Positions 63,801-64,000 of a stretch of DNA of 64,000 nucleotides are shown one piece after another. A model generated the notes under the pieces. The model was not told the DNA's origin. It made no database searches and was given only the letters and a program-made list of their open reading frames with translations. The DNA is from Alphaproteobacteria bacterium (GTDB lineage: Bacteria; Pseudomonadota; Alphaproteobacteria; UBA6615), in the NCBI GenBank assembly GCA_028279245.1, contig JANQOE010000112.1, positions 1-64,000 on the forward strand, written 5' to 3'. Each line of letters begins with the position of its first letter. Within the stretch, counting starts at the first letter, position 1. Position numbers and translations under genes: made by a program.

Positions 63801-64000
63801 CGGACACTTATGTCTAAGCGCACAAATCCACTTGGAACAGGACGCACTCGAATAGGAACAGCACTTTCGAGTTAGAGGCCCCTACCGTCCGACTCCTTTT
63901 CGGCCCACGCGCATCAGTTCGTGTCTATCGACTCTGTGGCCGCTGCGTACCATCGGGCCCCGTAGGCTCGGCCGAACGCCCTACGCCGCCAACTCCACCG
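63801..64000. other. Right-edge intergenic region
   Basis: No gene can be supported in these 200 bases. A minus-strand gene could end at 63981 (TAG preceded by codons for Val-Glu-Leu-Ala-Ala), but only 17 coding bases would be visible. Confidence 0.3.

Noticed and set aside
63981-64000. Possible 3' end of a minus-strand gene
   Set aside because: Only 17 bases of putative coding sequence are inside the window, so nothing can be supported.
1-64000. CRISPR array, tRNA, rRNA or insertion sequence with transposase
   Set aside because: I looked for regular direct repeats, tRNA-like ends and transposase motifs and saw none; the only repeats are the palindromic elements and the deaminase duplication reported above.

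Overview
The window is about 64 kb of high-GC bacterial chromosome with no rRNA, tRNA, CRISPR array or complete transposon that I can see. A fused IspD/IspF, a CysN-CysC fusion, an HCDH-first beta-oxidation fusion and alphaproteobacterial-style palindromic repeats point to an alphaproteobacterium. A Rhodospirillales-like or marine relative is a guess from gene style, not a measured placement.

1-24.3 kb is a Wzx/Wzy-type exopolysaccharide locus. A truncated secreted Sel1-repeat protein (minus strand) is divergent from an outer-membrane export lipoprotein, a BY-kinase co-polymerase, a WecG/TagA transferase, an alpha/alpha-toroid protein, a WcaJ-like initiating transferase, a Wzx flippase, a sulfotransferase and a GT4 transferase. 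A minus-strand block follows: Wzy-like polymerase, rfbA, an FAD oxidoreductase and rfbC. Then come an EF-hand periplasmic protein, a UDP-sugar 6-dehydrogenase, WecB, a UDP-glucuronate 4-epimerase, and CysD plus CysNC. The last two make PAPS, the donor the sulfotransferase needs, so the polymer is probably acidic and sulfated.

24.3-38.6 kb is mostly minus strand. It holds a tightly packed run from an ABM monooxygenase through an HpcH aldolase, a 2-hydroxyacid dehydrogenase, an SDR and a Gfo/Idh enzyme into the MEP isoprenoid genes ispE, dxs and ispDF, then a subtilase. An EamA transporter, an ACT-like protein, a TPR/S41 protease and a HerA-like ATPase follow.

38.9-58.1 kb holds an AidB-like acyl-CoA dehydrogenase, a PhyH oxygenase, a fatty acid hydroxylase, a rhamnose-type CUT2 ABC transporter with a strong intercistronic hairpin, the prkA-yeaH-spoVR operon, and a beta-oxidation set: thiolase with an in-frame amber stop, FadN-like fusion, acyl-CoA dehydrogenase.

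58.1-62.7 kb is an accessory island. It carries a Vsr endonuclease, a C5-cytosine methyltransferase and an Eco29kI-like GIY-YIG restriction enzyme. Next to these is a GSU2403-type nucleotidyltransferase behind two equally spaced GTTATAC/GCGTATA dyads, bracketed by two related, broken cytosine-deaminase remnants. Both remnants are interrupted at the same point by REP-like hairpins with a conserved loop. The window ends with a second PhyH-family gene.
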